A stretch of 64,000 nucleotides of DNA, from contig NZ_OCTS01000003.1 of the NCBI RefSeq assembly GCF_900232865.1, positions 1-64,000 of the forward strand. Reading direction: 5' to 3'. This DNA comes from Corynebacterium dentalis. GTDB taxonomy: Bacteria > Actinomycetota > Actinomycetes > Mycobacteriales > Mycobacteriaceae. The translations under genes were made by a program, and so were the position numbers. Positions 26,123 through 36,534 of this stretch are shown in pieces. Within the stretch, counting starts at the first letter, position 1; every line of letters begins with the position of its first letter. Below the pieces are notes generated by a model. It ran no database searches. It saw only the letters and a program-made list of their open reading frames with translations, and was not told the DNA's origin.

Positions 26123-27016
26123 CTAACTGGTGACAGCTTCCCACATCATCTGCTGGATTTCTTCAGCGTTGTCCGGGTTGCCCAGAACCACGCCGTCGAT
26201 CTCCTTGACCCGGGCAAAGGCCCGAACGGAGGAGACCAGCCATACGCAGTCGGCCGTGTGCAGGTCGCTAGGCTGCATCGAACGATACCCCACGTCCCAT
26301 CCCCGGTGCTCTGCCAGACGGAATAGTGCAGCTTGGCTAGTGCCGGGAAGCACTCCCGCCTCTATCGGCGGGGGGACGAGGGGGCGTCCGAACACAGCAA
26401 TGATGCTGGAGGTGGGTCCTTCAAGGACCTGCCCTTCGTCGGACACGAAGATCACATCGTCGAACTCGCGGGCCTTGGCGTAGCGCAGTGCCGCCATGTT
26501 GGCCGCGTAGGACAGCGTTTTCGCACCAATGAGCGCCCACGGTGAGCGCTCCGAGAGGTCGATGCGGAATCCTCGTTCCGCAGTCATCACTGTCACACCT
26601 TCGGCGCGCGCCCGCTCGATCTCGCTGCCGATTGGGCTGACGGTGATCCAGCCCGTAGCAGCACCCGTAGACTCCCGGCCTCGGGAGTATACCCAGCGCA
26701 ATGCGGCTTCTGGCGCGCCCACAGTGTCCTGAAAGTGTGCAACCGCCAGCTCGGTGGCCTGCGCCCACCGCTGCATATCGGGGATATCCAGCTCCAGCAT
26801 TGCTGCGCTGGATAAGAAGCGCGCTCGGTGCCGTTCCATGTTGTGCACCACCCCGTCGCGCAACATCATGGTTTCAAACACACCGTCGCCGCGGATCGCC
26901 GCGAGGTCGTCAGCGAAAACCAGTGGCGCTTCTGCATCCCAAAGCTGCGGGCTCTCTGCGCCCAGTACATCGACGATGGTCTGTCGCGATTGCTGGCTGG
27001 CTGTTGCTTGGCTCAT
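26123..27016 (-). CDS. pabC: Aminodeoxychorismate lyase / class IV aminotransferase
   Basis: PLP enzyme of fold type IV; PabC splits aminodeoxychorismate to p-aminobenzoate and pyruvate for folate. 297 residues. Visible: GDGVFETMM, the PLP lysine in IGAKTLSYAANM, and the cofactor loop LEGPTSSIIAV. Divergent from ygfZ, a folate-dependent protein. Branched-chain or D-amino-acid aminotransferase activity cannot be excluded by sequence, but gene order matches the mycobacterial pabC locus. Confidence 0.82.
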   Translation of the reverse strand: MSQATASQQSRQTIVDVLGAESPQLWDAEAPLVFADDLAAIRGDGVFETMMLRDGVVHNMERHRARFLSSAAMLELDIPDMQRWAQATELAVAHFQDTVGAPEAALRWVYSRGRESTGAATGWITVSPIGSEIERARAEGVTVMTAERGFRIDLSERSPWALIGAKTLSYAANMAALRYAKAREFDDVIFVSDEGQVLEGPTSSIIAVFGRPLVPPPIEAGVLPGTSQAALFRLAEHRGWDVGYRSMQPSDLHTADCVWLVSSVRAFARVKEIDGVVLGNPDNAEEIQQMMWEAVTS

Positions 27017-27095
27017 GACTCCTCACTCTAGTGGGTTATGTCTTATCCCCCACCTGCCCTATACCTCATTCACCCCAGCTGGTAACAATGGAGAT

Positions 27096-28325
27096 GTGGA
27101 AAACGTCACTTCTGCCCACACATCTTCTCCAAACGAAGGCGCTGATGCAGTCGCCTCCGTGTCTCCCGCCGTGGACAACGGCTCTCCCAGCCCTCTGTTG
27201 TCCCATGTGCCCGGTGCCAGCAATGAGGCCGATGGGCGCACGCTCAATGTCGCGTGGCATTACGGGAAACCTCTGGTAGAGCAGTCCCGAATCACCTCAT
27301 CCAAGCCCGGTCTGGTGGATCGCTGGGATCGCGTTGCCATTCTGATCAGCGGCGAGGAAGCCGCCACGTGGCTCAATACCTTGATCTCGCAGAAGGTCAA
27401 TGCGATCCAGCCTGGTCAGGCCACATGGGGTTTGAACTTGGATATCCAGGGCAGGATCCTGCAGAACTTTGGCATTTCCTGTTTGGACGATTCGAGCCTG
27501 TTGCTGGACGTCCCCGGCGAGCAGGCCGATGACCTCGAGGATCACCTCACCAAGATGATTTTCTGGTCCCAGGTGACCGTGCAGCGCTTGGAGCTGGTTC
27601 AGCTGACCATCCTCGGTGAGGATTTCAGCGCCGTGGGGCTCTCCGGATCCGATCAAGCCCGTGGAGACGCGACGGAAAGCTACCGAACCAGGATGCTGGG
27701 AGATCTCCCCGTCACCGATTATTGGGTGCCTCGCGATCAGTTGCTGCAGCGTTGGGATGAGCTCACGCAGCGCGCCCAACCTGCTGGTTTGATGGCCTAC
27801 ACTGCACTTCGGGTGCAGGCTCGCGAACCAGAGGTCGGCTTCGATACCGACGAAAAGACGATCCCCCACGAGGTCCCCGCCTTCATCGGAACCGACATCT
27901 CCGGCGCCACCCAGCGCGAAGATATCAATTCCGGCCCCACCGCAGTTGCTGTCCACTTGAACAAGGGATGCTACCGCGGTCAGGAAACTGTTTCCCGCGT
28001 GCACAATCTGGGCCGCTCCCCACGCGTGTTGGTGTTGCTGCACCTTGATGGCTCCAAGGGTTCTTTGCCGGACGTGGGCGCAAGCGTGCAGGCCGGTGGC
28101 AAGGTTGTGGGTCGTGTGGGCACCAGTGTGCACGACGCAGACTTCGGCCCCATTGCGCTGGGGCTTATCAAACGCTCAGTGCTGGATAAGTTAGCCAAGG
28201 ATCCCTCCTCCGTTCCTCCTATGACCGTTGACGGGGTGGATACAGCAGTGGATCCTGAAGACATCCGAATCGATGATTCTGCACGTCCTGGGCGCCAAGC
28301 CATCAACGCCTTGCGCAAAAATTAA
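27096..28325 (+). CDS. ygfZ: Folate-binding Fe-S cluster/repair protein YgfZ
   Basis: Tetrahydrofolate-dependent protein related to glycine-cleavage T-protein, helping with Fe-S enzymes. 409 residues from GTG 27096. The signature KGCYRGQETVSRVHNLG carries the family Cys. The first 50 residues are Ser/Pro-rich and non-conserved. TAACAAT six bases before the GTG fits a leaderless mRNA. The frame is open further upstream, over pabC, but that part is antisense shadow. Confidence 0.88.
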   Translation: MENVTSAHTSSPNEGADAVASVSPAVDNGSPSPLLSHVPGASNEADGRTLNVAWHYGKPLVEQSRITSSKPGLVDRWDRVAILISGEEAATWLNTLISQKVNAIQPGQATWGLNLDIQGRILQNFGISCLDDSSLLLDVPGEQADDLEDHLTKMIFWSQVTVQRLELVQLTILGEDFSAVGLSGSDQARGDATESYRTRMLGDLPVTDYWVPRDQLLQRWDELTQRAQPAGLMAYTALRVQAREPEVGFDTDEKTIPHEVPAFIGTDISGATQREDINSGPTAVAVHLNKGCYRGQETVSRVHNLGRSPRVLVLLHLDGSKGSLPDVGASVQAGGKVVGRVGTSVHDADFGPIALGLIKRSVLDKLAKDPSSVPPMTVDGVDTAVDPEDIRIDDSARPGRQAINALRKN

Positions 28326-28360
28326 TTAAGGTCCCGCTAGCTGCTTATTTTCGCTGTTCA

Positions 28361-28398
28361 ACCCCACGTACCCCAGCTACTGCTGGAGTACGTGGGGT
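28361..28398. terminator. Hairpin after ygfZ
   Basis: ACCCCACGTAC (28361-28371) and GTACGTGGGGT (28388-28398), perfect 11-bp arms with a further CCAG/CTGG pair inside. No long T-run follows. Confidence 0.65.
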
Positions 28399-28527
28399 GC
28401 TTAAGTCTGCCCACGTTTCGGAAAACTGAGACCGTACCCGCTATGGTGTACAACAGGAAGAAGCTCATAACAGTTTGTGGATGGTCGCTCCCCGCGCCAT
28501 CCCAAGGAAACGCAAGGGGGTCAGGCC

Positions 28528-28710
28528 ATGGGTCGCGGCCGTGCCAAAGCTAAGCAAGCTAAGGTTGCCCGTCAGCTGAAGTACAACACTCCAGAAATGG
28601 ATCTGGAGAGGCTCCAACGAGAGCTCTCTGGTGATTCGGATCGGGGTGACCAGTCTTTTGATTCCGTAGAGGAAGATGAAGAGTGGGACGAATGGAACAC
28701 CAGCAACTGA
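28528..28710 (+). CDS. DUF3073 small basic-then-acidic protein
   Basis: 60 residues from ATG 28528 (AAGGGGG upstream); the frame continues to 28477 but the family starts MGRGRAKAKQ. Basic N-terminus (first 20), conserved YNTPEMDLERLQREL, then an acidic tail (EEDEEWDEW). Conserved across actinobacteria beside purM/purF, function unknown. Confidence 0.85.
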   Translation: MGRGRAKAKQAKVARQLKYNTPEMDLERLQRELSGDSDRGDQSFDSVEEDEEWDEWNTSN

Positions 28711-28724
28711 CGCACCTGCTCGCG

Positions 28725-28740
28725 CTGTAATTAATTACAG
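28725..28740. promoter_or_regulatory. Perfect 16-bp palindrome
   Basis: CTGTAATTAATTACAG, 15 bases after the DUF3073 stop. AT-rich and unlike surrounding DNA; may be an operator for an unknown dimeric regulator. Confidence 0.35.
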
Positions 28741-28742
28741 GG

Positions 28743-28802
28743 AAGCTCCCACCCTGAACCACGCGGATTAAATTCCACGGTTTTCACGGCGGGAGCTTTT
28801 TC
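28743..28802. terminator. Terminator between DUF3073 gene and purM
   Basis: AGCTCCC (28744-28750) pairs with GGGAGCT (28791-28797), followed by TTTTTC on the plus strand; a long loop with its own GTGG/CCAC pairing. Serves the plus-strand transcript and perhaps the purM end. Confidence 0.55.
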
Positions 28803-28836
28803 GTGCCCGATTCCTGCAGGCACGAATCCTTTTCCG

Positions 28837-29907
28837 CTAGGCGCGCTTGTACTCGCCGTTCAGTACCGCACCTTCGGCGCCGTCTTCAGCTGGGCGAACT
28901 TCGCCCAAGCGCCACGCATCGATGTGGCGGGCAGTCAGCATAGCCAATGCGCGCTCGGCATCGTCTTCGGCAACTACCGCCACCATTCCGACGCCCATGT
29001 TGAACGTCTTTTCCATCTCTTCCTGGTTAACCTGACCCAGGCGAGCGATGGTGCGGAACACGGGCGCAGGAGTCCAGGTGCTGCGGGACATTTCTGCGGT
29101 CAGGCCGTCGGGGATCACACGAGCCAAGTTGGCTGCAAGTCCACCACCGGTGACATGCGCGTAGGTGTGCACTTCGCACTCGTTGGCCAGGTCCAGGCAG
29201 TCCTTGGCGTAGATACGGGTTGGCTCCAGCAGCTCTTCCCCGAGGGTGCGTCCAAAGTCCTGCACGAATCCATCGAGTGGAAGGTTGTGCATGTCCAGCA
29301 ACACGTGGCGTGCCAAGGAGTAGCCGTTGGAGTGCAGGCCCGAAGAGGCCATAGCGATGACCACGTCACCTGGGCGAACCTTGTCTGGCCCCAAAACCTT
29401 GGTCTCTTCCACCACGCCGATGGCGGTGGCGGAGACATCGTATTCGCCTTCCTTCATCAGTCCAGGGTGCTCAGCAGTTTCGCCGCCCAGCAGTGCACAT
29501 CCGGCATCCTCACAACCATCGGCAATGCCCTTGACGATGCTGGCGACGTGCTCTGGCACAACCTTGCCAATCGCGATGTAATCCTGCAGGAACAGCGGCT
29601 CAGCACCACACACCACGAGGTCATCCACGCACATGGCTACCAGGTCGCGGCCGATCGTATCGTGCTTGTCCATCGCCTGTGCGACAGCCAGCTTGGTGCC
29701 CACGCCGTCAGAAGCGGCAGCCAGCAGTGGCTTGTCGTAATCTCCCAGTGCAAACAGACCGGCGAACCCGCCGAGCCCTCCGCGCACCTCGGGGCGAGTG
29801 GCCTTCTTGGCGAGTGGGGCAAACAGCTCCACGGCGCGGTCGCCTGCCTTGATGCTCACGCCAGCGGATGCGTAAGAGGCGCCTTGCGAGTTCTGGTTTT
29901 CAGTCAT
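28837..29907 (-). CDS. purM: Phosphoribosylformylglycinamidine cyclo-ligase
   Basis: AIR synthetase, fifth step of purine synthesis. 356 residues, standard. Motifs: GGLGGFAGLF, DGVGTKLAVAQ, CVDDLVVCGAEPLFLQDYI, GGETAEHPG, ASSGLHSNGYSL, and VTGGGLAANLAR. Downstream of purF on the same strand, 80 bases apart. Confidence 0.97.
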   Translation of the reverse strand: MTENQNSQGASYASAGVSIKAGDRAVELFAPLAKKATRPEVRGGLGGFAGLFALGDYDKPLLAAASDGVGTKLAVAQAMDKHDTIGRDLVAMCVDDLVVCGAEPLFLQDYIAIGKVVPEHVASIVKGIADGCEDAGCALLGGETAEHPGLMKEGEYDVSATAIGVVEETKVLGPDKVRPGDVVIAMASSGLHSNGYSLARHVLLDMHNLPLDGFVQDFGRTLGEELLEPTRIYAKDCLDLANECEVHTYAHVTGGGLAANLARVIPDGLTAEMSRSTWTPAPVFRTIARLGQVNQEEMEKTFNMGVGMVAVVAEDDAERALAMLTARHIDAWRLGEVRPAEDGAEGAVLNGEYKRA

Positions 29908-29987
29908 GTCAGTCCGTGGTCCGTTACAAGTAGATGGTGTTTGTAATAAGGGTGATGGGCATGTGAGCAGGCCCGTTGGCTGGAGGG

Positions 29988-31604
29988 CTACTGCTCTACG
30001 AATTCTTCCAAGGGCTCTGCGTTTTCGCAGGATCCGTTCTGCCGCTGCATGGCCCGCACCAAACCCGTGTTGGGATTATTGGTGGGCATCCCCAGTGGGA
30101 AGTTGCCGTCGAAACACGCCGCGCACAACTCATCATAGGGCTGGCGGGAGGCTTCCACCATGGCTTCGGTGGAGACGTAGGCGAGGGAATCCGCGCCGAT
30201 TTCCTCGCAGATCCGTGCCACCGGGTCATCTTGTTCCACCGTGTTGGCGATGAGTTCCTGTGGGGAGGCGAAATCGATGCCGTAAAAGCATGGCCACTTC
30301 ACCGGCGGCGACGCAATGCGCACGTGCACTTCCGCTGCTCCCGCGTCTCGTAGCATCTTGACAAGCGCGCGTTGCGTGTTGCCACGGACGATCGAATCAT
30401 CCACCACGATCAGCTTCTTGCCTTCAATAACGTGGCGCAGCGGGTTGAGCTTCAGGCGAATGCCCATCTGGCGGATAGTCTGCGAGGGCTGAATGAAGGT
30501 GCGTCCCACGTAAGCGTTCTTCACCAAGCCTTGAGCAAAGGGGATGCCAGAGCCCTGGGCGTAGCCCACCGCAGCGGGAGTGCCAGATTCCGGCACGGGG
30601 ATAACCATGTCGCCATCCGCAGGTGCTTCCTCGGCCAGCTTGCGTCCGATCTCCACGCGGGTCGCGTTGACGGGCTGCCCCTTGATCACGGAATCCGGAC
30701 GGGCGAGGTAGACGTACTCGAATACACAACCCTTAGGGCTGGCGGAGGCGAAACGACGGGACCGCACGCCGTCTGCGTTGACCACGATCAGCTCACCAGG
30801 CTCCACATCGCGAACGAACTTCGCGCCCACAATGTCCAGCGCGGATGTCTCCGAAGCGATGACCCAACCACCTTTGTCCAACTGACCCAAGGACAACGGA
30901 CGAATGCCACGCGGATCGCGCAGCGCATAGAGGGACTCACCGTCGGTGAAAGTCAGACAGAATGCACCCTTCACGTGTGGGAACAGCTCCATCGCCGCTT
31001 CCTCCAGCGGGCGATCCTCCCGCGTGGAACTGGCCAGCAGGGAGCACATCACATCTGAATCCGAGGGGTTCGTCTTAGGATCAACAAGTCCCAAACGCGC
31101 GGCTTCTTCGGTGAGCTCGCGGTGATTGACCAAGTTGCCGTTGTGCCCCAAAGCCACGTCCACCCCATCCGGGCTCATGCGGAACATGGGCTGAGCATTC
31201 TCCCAACCAGCGCCGCCGGCAGTGGAATAGCGAGTATGACCGATAGCCACATGGCCCCGCAACGCATCTAAAGATTGCTCATCAAAGACTTGACTGACCA
31301 AGCCGAGATCTTTAAACACCAATACTTGGTCCCCATTGCCCACGGCAATACCTGCGGCCTCTTGACCGCGGTGCTGCAGAGCATAGAGACCGTAATAGGT
31401 GAGCTTTGAGACATCTTCCCCCGGAGCCCATACGCCAAAAACTCCACACTCTTCGCGTGGGCTGATTTCACCCAGGTCATCAAATGGAGAACTCTGGGTA
31501 GGGAGCGTGCTCACGCCGTGTCCATCCAAATGGCCATTGTCCTGCTCATTTGGGTAATTCATCTGGCGTGCTCGCAACGATTCCTGGCTGTTCGTGTTTG
31601 CCAC
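29988..31604 (-). CDS. purF: Amidophosphoribosyltransferase (Fe-S type, with propeptide)
   Basis: First committed purine step: PRPP plus glutamine to phosphoribosylamine. 538 residues as drawn from GTG 31604. The glutaminase nucleophile is Cys53 in EECGVFGVW, exposed by removing the propeptide; ATG 31562 is an alternative start that shortens it to 38. PRPP loop VVDDSIVRGNT is present. Cysteines at GCVFEY, PCFYGID and CAACFDG match the 4Fe-4S cluster ligands of the B. subtilis type. Oxygen sensitivity is expected from the family. Confidence 0.96.
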   Translation of the reverse strand: MANTNSQESLRARQMNYPNEQDNGHLDGHGVSTLPTQSSPFDDLGEISPREECGVFGVWAPGEDVSKLTYYGLYALQHRGQEAAGIAVGNGDQVLVFKDLGLVSQVFDEQSLDALRGHVAIGHTRYSTAGGAGWENAQPMFRMSPDGVDVALGHNGNLVNHRELTEEAARLGLVDPKTNPSDSDVMCSLLASSTREDRPLEEAAMELFPHVKGAFCLTFTDGESLYALRDPRGIRPLSLGQLDKGGWVIASETSALDIVGAKFVRDVEPGELIVVNADGVRSRRFASASPKGCVFEYVYLARPDSVIKGQPVNATRVEIGRKLAEEAPADGDMVIPVPESGTPAAVGYAQGSGIPFAQGLVKNAYVGRTFIQPSQTIRQMGIRLKLNPLRHVIEGKKLIVVDDSIVRGNTQRALVKMLRDAGAAEVHVRIASPPVKWPCFYGIDFASPQELIANTVEQDDPVARICEEIGADSLAYVSTEAMVEASRQPYDELCAACFDGNFPLGMPTNNPNTGLVRAMQRQNGSCENAEPLEEFVEQ

Positions 31605-31660
31605 ACGTCACACACTACTAGTCCACCCAGACAATCCCAACCGCCATCTGCCCCAACGAG

Positions 31661-32047
31661 TCATCGAGCGAAACGAAACAGAGGAAGATACTCCTGCACC
31701 TCGTGGGCTCGAGTGCCAGACAGTTCAGTGTTGGCGACGGATAAAGAAACCTCACCCACCGCCAAACGCAACCACTCGCGCGGCTCGCACTCCACCACGT
31801 TGGGCGGGGTTCCGCGCCGGTGCTCCGGACCCGCAACACACTGCACAGCAGCGAAGGGCGGGACTCGCACCTCCACACTATGACCAGGTGCAATATCACC
31901 CAAGACCTGCACAGATAAGCGCACAGCCGCGGCCACAGAAGCACGCGGCGGCCGAGGTGCGTCCGGCTGCACAACCCACTCCAGGACCTCGTTCACAGCC
32001 TCGCGCGCAGCAGCGGACAACTCCGGCCCAGTCTTGCCTTTCTTCAT
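31661..32047 (-). CDS. Sterol-carrier-like small protein
   Basis: 128 residues. Residues 35-128 fit the mini sterol-carrier-protein family next to purF in mycobacteria: AAVRLSVQVLGDIAPGHSVEVRVPPFAAVQC, then NVVECEPREWLRLAVG and YLPLFRFA. Cytosolic, no signal. Function unknown; conserved linkage with purF suggests a role tied to it, but that is inferred. Confidence 0.75.
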   Translation of the reverse strand: MKKGKTGPELSAAAREAVNEVLEWVVQPDAPRPPRASVAAAVRLSVQVLGDIAPGHSVEVRVPPFAAVQCVAGPEHRRGTPPNVVECEPREWLRLAVGEVSLSVANTELSGTRAHEVQEYLPLFRFAR

Positions 32048-32142
32048 TCCCCTAGGCTACTCAACGCGCAATTGTTCAACAGGCTAGGATGGATTGGTTC
32101 TCTTGTGGACCACCCACGCAAGTCACAGCGAAAGGTCGGAAA

Positions 32143-33183
32143 GTGGCCGAAACAGCCCCTAACGAAAACCAGCAAGAAATGACCGCGGCTTACCAAACCG
32201 AACGCGCTGCAGACGTCACCTTGCGCTTCCTCGCAGCTCCCACCGACGTGCTCATGGCCGGCGCCAACGGCGTCCACGGCGGCCGCGTCCTGGAATGGAT
32301 CGACAAGGCAGCCTACGCCTGTGCCGTGGGCTGGTCCCGCTCCTATTGCGTGACTGCCTACGTGGGCCACATCCACTTCAACCGCCCCATCCCCTCCGGC
32401 CACATGGTCGAGGTGCGAAGCCGCATCGCCTACACCGGCAACTCCTCGATGCACATCGTCAACGAGGTCTTCTCAGCCGATCCTCGCGAGGGCATCTTCA
32501 CCCGCGCCTGCGACTGTCTGGTGATTTTCGTGGCAATGACCGAGGACCGCAAGCCGCAGACCGTGCCCAAGTACGTGCCGCAGACCGAAGAGGAAAAGCG
32601 CGTCGCCGATGCCGCCCTGTCCCGTGTGCAGCTGCGCAAGGCCATCGAAGAGGAAATGCTCAAGCAGACCTACACCAAGGATTCCACTGCCCCAGAGCTC
32701 ACCAACCGATTCCTGGCCAAGCCAACGGACGTCAACTGGGGTGGCAACGTGCACGGCGGCACGGCCATGCAGTGGATTGACGAAGCAGCCACCGCCTGCA
32801 CCATGCAGTGGAGCGGCGAACGCACCGTGGCCGTGTACGCCGGCGGTATTCGTTTCTACCGCCCGGTGCAGATCGGGGATCTCGTAGAGGTCGACGCCAG
32901 GATGATTCGCACGGACTCTCGCTCCATGTCCGTGATCATCCACCTGCGCGCGGGAGACCCCCGTGACGGCCGGGAAAACCTCCCCGTCGCCATCCACGCA
33001 TCCTTCACCTACGTGGCCACGGATGTGGACGGCAATCCGCTGGAGGCACGCCAGTTTGTGCCAGAGACTAAGGAAGACAAGCGTTTGGAGCAGCACGCTG
33101 TCAAGCTGCGTGAACTGCGCTCTAAGTACCAGCCACGGCCGCTGGTGACGCCGATGCGGGATGATTACAAGATCACGGACTAG
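32143..33183 (+). CDS. Acyl-CoA thioesterase, double hotdog domain
   Basis: 346 residues from GTG 32143 (AAAGG eight bases upstream). Two tandem hotdog domains, each with the active-site stretch: NGVHGGRVLEWIDKAAYA in the first, GGNVHGGTAMQWIDEAATA in the second (Asp in the WIDxAA motif). Full-length acyl-CoA hydrolases of this form split acyl-CoA to fatty acid and CoA. Chain-length preference is not visible. Ends in a long hydrophilic tail (EARQFVPETKEDKR). Confidence 0.9.
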   Translation: MAETAPNENQQEMTAAYQTERAADVTLRFLAAPTDVLMAGANGVHGGRVLEWIDKAAYACAVGWSRSYCVTAYVGHIHFNRPIPSGHMVEVRSRIAYTGNSSMHIVNEVFSADPREGIFTRACDCLVIFVAMTEDRKPQTVPKYVPQTEEEKRVADAALSRVQLRKAIEEEMLKQTYTKDSTAPELTNRFLAKPTDVNWGGNVHGGTAMQWIDEAATACTMQWSGERTVAVYAGGIRFYRPVQIGDLVEVDARMIRTDSRSMSVIIHLRAGDPRDGRENLPVAIHASFTYVATDVDGNPLEARQFVPETKEDKRLEQHAVKLRELRSKYQPRPLVTPMRDDYKITD

Positions 33184-33201
33184 TTTCTTGCAATAAAAAA
33201 G

Positions 33202-33235
33202 CGCCCCGCCTCAGCTTTCCAGCTGGAGCGGGGCG
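33202..33235. terminator. Bidirectional terminator between thioesterase and purL
   Basis: CGCCCCGC...AGCT / AGCT...GCGGGGCG with an A-run before and ATTCTT after; closes both convergent transcripts. Confidence 0.8.
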
Positions 33236-33258
33236 ATTCTTACGCGGTCAAGCAGCTA

Positions 33259-35835
33259 CTACACCGCGGAGTTGCTGCCCACCGCGTGGGAGAACAGCGC
33301 TGGCAGCGTGGAAGTCCACACGTCACGCAGCTCGGTCACGCTGATGGCCAGATCCAGTCCCGTGACCTTATCCTCGCCGCTCCCGGTGACGGCGCTTGCC
33401 TCGGCGGGTTGTCCCAAGTCCGTGTCCAGAGCTGCGCCCTGGCTCAGCGGCTGCTGTGGCATCGCCTCAGTGGACAGACGCACCATTGGCTCGCCTTGGA
33501 GATCCTCTGCACCGGTGATGCCCAGCCACGTAGCAGTCAGCTCGGCACCTGCCAGTGCACGCATGACCTCGCCGTAGTTCTCCGGAGCAACAGCCAACAG
33601 CACGCGGGACGCGGTCTCAGAGAACAGCGAGACGAAAGCCGCCTCTGCCGCGGTACGGCCGCCCGCAGCCTTCACGATCTCCTCGAGCTCAGCACGGCGC
33701 TCAGCGCTCATTGGCTCGCCCTCACCCTGGCCAGTCTCTTCAGCTACCAGCTCGTCCATGGCGGCAATAGCCTCCGCAGACTCGAGGTGTGCGCTGTAGT
33801 GCAGTCCCAGCAGCGGGTTCACAGTCAAGCCACGATCGGACTGAATAGCGAACTCTGCCAGTGCCTGAGACAAGCCACCTTCTGACAAGTCGTGCGCCGC
33901 AGCGATGCTGCCACGCAAGGAAGCGATGGTCTCACCCAATCGCTTCTCAAAGTCCAAGTCCACCTCGGGTGGCATACCTGCCAACTCGTTGTGGATAGCC
34001 TGCTGCCAGATGGATCCGCCCAGCTCATCCTTGGTCTCCGCACCGGCAAGAATCAGGTGGTAAGCCTGCTCATCGCCCTGCGCGAGCTTCTGCGGAATAC
34101 GCGTGGAGACGTTGTCGATGGTGCCCAGAACGGCGATGACTGGCGTCGGCAAAATAGGAACATTGCCCGTCTGGTTGTAGAAGGACACATTGCCGCCCGT
34201 AACCGGAGTACCCAGCACGGCGCAGCCGTCGGCCAGCCCACGCACGGCCTGGCTGAACTGCCACATCACACCGGGATCCTCGGGGGAACCGAAGTTTAAG
34301 CAGTTGGACACAGCAGCCGGCGTAGCACCGGAAACAGACACGTTGCGGTAGGCCTCAGCCAGTGCCAGCTGTGCACCGCGACGCGGATCCAGGCGAGTGT
34401 AGCGACCGGACGCGTCCGTGGCCACAGCGATGCCGCGGCCCGTCTCCTCGTCGATGCGCAGCACGCCGGCATCCGCATCCTTGGCCAGGATCGTGTTGCC
34501 GCGCACATAGCGGTCATACTGCTCGGTGATGTACTCACGAGAGCACAACGCCGGGCTGCCCAGCATCTTCAGCCACTGATTGCGCAGCTCCATGACGGTA
34601 TCCGGACGCTGCAGGCCTGGATCGCGCTGGATGGCGTCCTGATCCGCAGGGCGGGCCACAGGACGTTCGTAGACGGGACCTTCTTCGGCCATAGTGCGCG
34701 GTGGTGCGTCCACCACGACCTCGCCCTGGTGCTCAATGACCAGGCGCTCGGTGTCCGAAACGTAGCCGATATCCGACGCAATCACGTCCCACTTCTCACA
34801 CACAGCCATGAAAGCGTCCACGTTGTCCGGGGTGACCACGGCCATCATGCGCTCTTGGGACTCGGAGCTGAGGATTTCCGCCGCGGTCATGTTGTCCGCG
34901 CGCAGGTGCACCTTGTCCAAGTCGATGTGCATGCCGCCATCGCCAGCTGCTGCCAGCTCGGAAGTTGCACAAGATAGGCCAGCTCCGCCGAGGTCCTGAA
35001 TACCCACCACAACGCCAGCGTTGTAGAGCTCCAAGCAGCACTCGATGAGTACCTTCTCTGCGAACGGGTCGCCCACTTGCACGGCAGGAAGCTTGCGCTC
35101 TGCACCCTCCTCGAAGGAAGCGGAGCCCAGCACGGACACGCCGCCGATGCCGTCCAGACCAGTGCTGGATCCGAACAGGATCACGCGGTTGCCGGTACCG
35201 GAGGCAAAGGCCAGCTTGAGGTCATCGACCTTTAACGTACCCACGCACAAGGCGTTGACCAGTGGGTTACCGGCGTAGGAAGCGTCAAAGACAGTCTCGC
35301 CACCGATGTTGGGCAAGCCCAGGGAGTTGCCGTAACCGCCCACTCCAGCCACCACGCCGGGCAGCACGCGCTGGGTATCGGGAGCATCCACAGCGCCGAA
35401 GCGCAGCTGATCCATCACGGCGACTGGGCGCGCGCCCATGGCCATGATGTCGCGGACGATGCCGCCCACGCCCGTGGCAGCGCCTTGGTATGGCTCCACG
35501 TAGGACGGGTGGTTGTGGGATTCGACCTTGAAGGTGACCGCGTGGCCGTCACCGATGTCAATCACGCCGGCGTTCTCGCCGATGCCCGCGAGCATCTTGG
35601 ACTTCATTTCCTGCGTGGTGGTCTCACCGAAGTAGCGCAGGTGCACCTTGGAGGACTTGTAGGAGCAGTGCTCCGACCACATCACGGAGTACATGGCCAG
35701 CTCGGCATCCGTGGGGCGACGGCCGAGGATCTCGCAGATACGGCCGTACTCGTCATCCTTGAGTCCCAGTTCCAGATAAGGCTGCTGGGCAGTGGGGTTC
35801 TTCTGGGCATCAGCGACTGTGTCGTTGTGAACCAT
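33259..35835 (-). CDS. purL: Phosphoribosylformylglycinamidine synthase subunit II, enlarged
   Basis: Large subunit of the FGAM synthase complex with PurQ and PurS. 858 residues, roughly 100 more than other corynebacterial PurL. Core motifs: [50 protein letters not shown], and [14 protein letters not shown]. The extra length is in the C-terminal quarter: a Glu-rich helix ([20 protein letters not shown]) and a Gln/Ala/Gly-rich stretch near the end. AAAGGAG ten bases before the ATG. Downstream of purQ. Confidence 0.96.
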   Translation of the reverse strand: MVHNDTVADAQKNPTAQQPYLELGLKDDEYGRICEILGRRPTDAELAMYSVMWSEHCSYKSSKVHLRYFGETTTQEMKSKMLAGIGENAGVIDIGDGHAVTFKVESHNHPSYVEPYQGAATGVGGIVRDIMAMGARPVAVMDQLRFGAVDAPDTQRVLPGVVAGVGGYGNSLGLPNIGGETVFDASYAGNPLVNALCVGTLKVDDLKLAFASGTGNRVILFGSSTGLDGIGGVSVLGSASFEEGAERKLPAVQVGDPFAEKVLIECCLELYNAGVVVGIQDLGGAGLSCATSELAAAGDGGMHIDLDKVHLRADNMTAAEILSSESQERMMAVVTPDNVDAFMAVCEKWDVIASDIGYVSDTERLVIEHQGEVVVDAPPRTMAEEGPVYERPVARPADQDAIQRDPGLQRPDTVMELRNQWLKMLGSPALCSREYITEQYDRYVRGNTILAKDADAGVLRIDEETGRGIAVATDASGRYTRLDPRRGAQLALAEAYRNVSVSGATPAAVSNCLNFGSPEDPGVMWQFSQAVRGLADGCAVLGTPVTGGNVSFYNQTGNVPILPTPVIAVLGTIDNVSTRIPQKLAQGDEQAYHLILAGAETKDELGGSIWQQAIHNELAGMPPEVDLDFEKRLGETIASLRGSIAAAHDLSEGGLSQALAEFAIQSDRGLTVNPLLGLHYSAHLESAEAIAAMDELVAEETGQGEGEPMSAERRAELEEIVKAAGGRTAAEAAFVSLFSETASRVLLAVAPENYGEVMRALAGAELTATWLGITGAEDLQGEPMVRLSTEAMPQQPLSQGAALDTDLGQPAEASAVTGSGEDKVTGLDLAISVTELRDVWTSTLPALFSHAVGSNSAV

Positions 35836-35859
35836 GAAAGTAGTGCTCCTTTATGCCTT

Positions 35860-36534
35860 TTAGGAAGAGACCAGGGAGGTCAGGACGGAGGTGAACAGGC
35901 CGAGCCCATCGGTGGAGGGTCCGGTCAGGTCATCAATTGCATGCTCTGGGTGTGGCATCAGGCCCACAACGCGGCCGTTTTCGCTGCAGATGCCCGCGAT
36001 GGAGTTGCGGGATCCGTTGTGGTTTTCCTGGTAGCGGAAGACAACGCGGCCTTCGCCTTCCAGGCGCTCGAGGGTTTCCGCGTCCGCTTGGAAGCGGCCT
36101 TCGCCGTGCTTGGTGGGGATGTGGATGCTGCCACCCTCGGCGATTCCACTAGTCCAGGCCGTGTTGGTGTTCTCCACGTCCAGGTAGATATCGCGACACA
36201 CGAAGTGCAGGCCTTCGTTGCGAGTCACAGCGCCGGGAAGCAGACCAGCTTCCTGGACGATCTGAAAGCCGTTGCAGATGCCCAGAACGGGAATACCCTT
36301 GCGCGCGACCTCCGCTACGGACTGCATGGCCGGAGCGATGGATGCGATGGCTCCGGCGCGGAGGTAGTCGCCGTAGGAGAATCCACCGGGTACCACCACG
36401 GCGTCCACTTTCTTCAGATCAGCGTCTGCATGCCACAGCTCTACGGCTTCGGCGCCTGCGTAGCGCACTGCGCGGGAGGCATCAACATCATCGAGGGTGC
36501 CGGGGAAAGTAATTACGCCAATGCGTGCGCCCAC
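35860..36534 (-). CDS. purQ: Phosphoribosylformylglycinamidine synthase subunit I (glutaminase)
   Basis: Supplies ammonia to PurL. 224 residues, class I glutamine amidotransferase: nucleophile in [11 protein letters not shown], and GLMPHPEHA with the catalytic His/Glu. GTG start directly abuts the TAA of purS, so translation is coupled. purL follows after 24 bases. Confidence 0.97.
   Translation of the reverse strand: MGARIGVITFPGTLDDVDASRAVRYAGAEAVELWHADADLKKVDAVVVPGGFSYGDYLRAGAIASIAPAMQSVAEVARKGIPVLGICNGFQIVQEAGLLPGAVTRNEGLHFVCRDIYLDVENTNTAWTSGIAEGGSIHIPTKHGEGRFQADAETLERLEGEGRVVFRYQENHNGSRNSIAGICSENGRVVGLMPHPEHAIDDLTGPSTDGLGLFTSVLTSLVSS

Noticed and set aside
31518..32055. Plus-strand frames over the purF start and the sterol-carrier-like gene
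   Set aside because: Pro/His/Arg-rich shadow translation; no motif.
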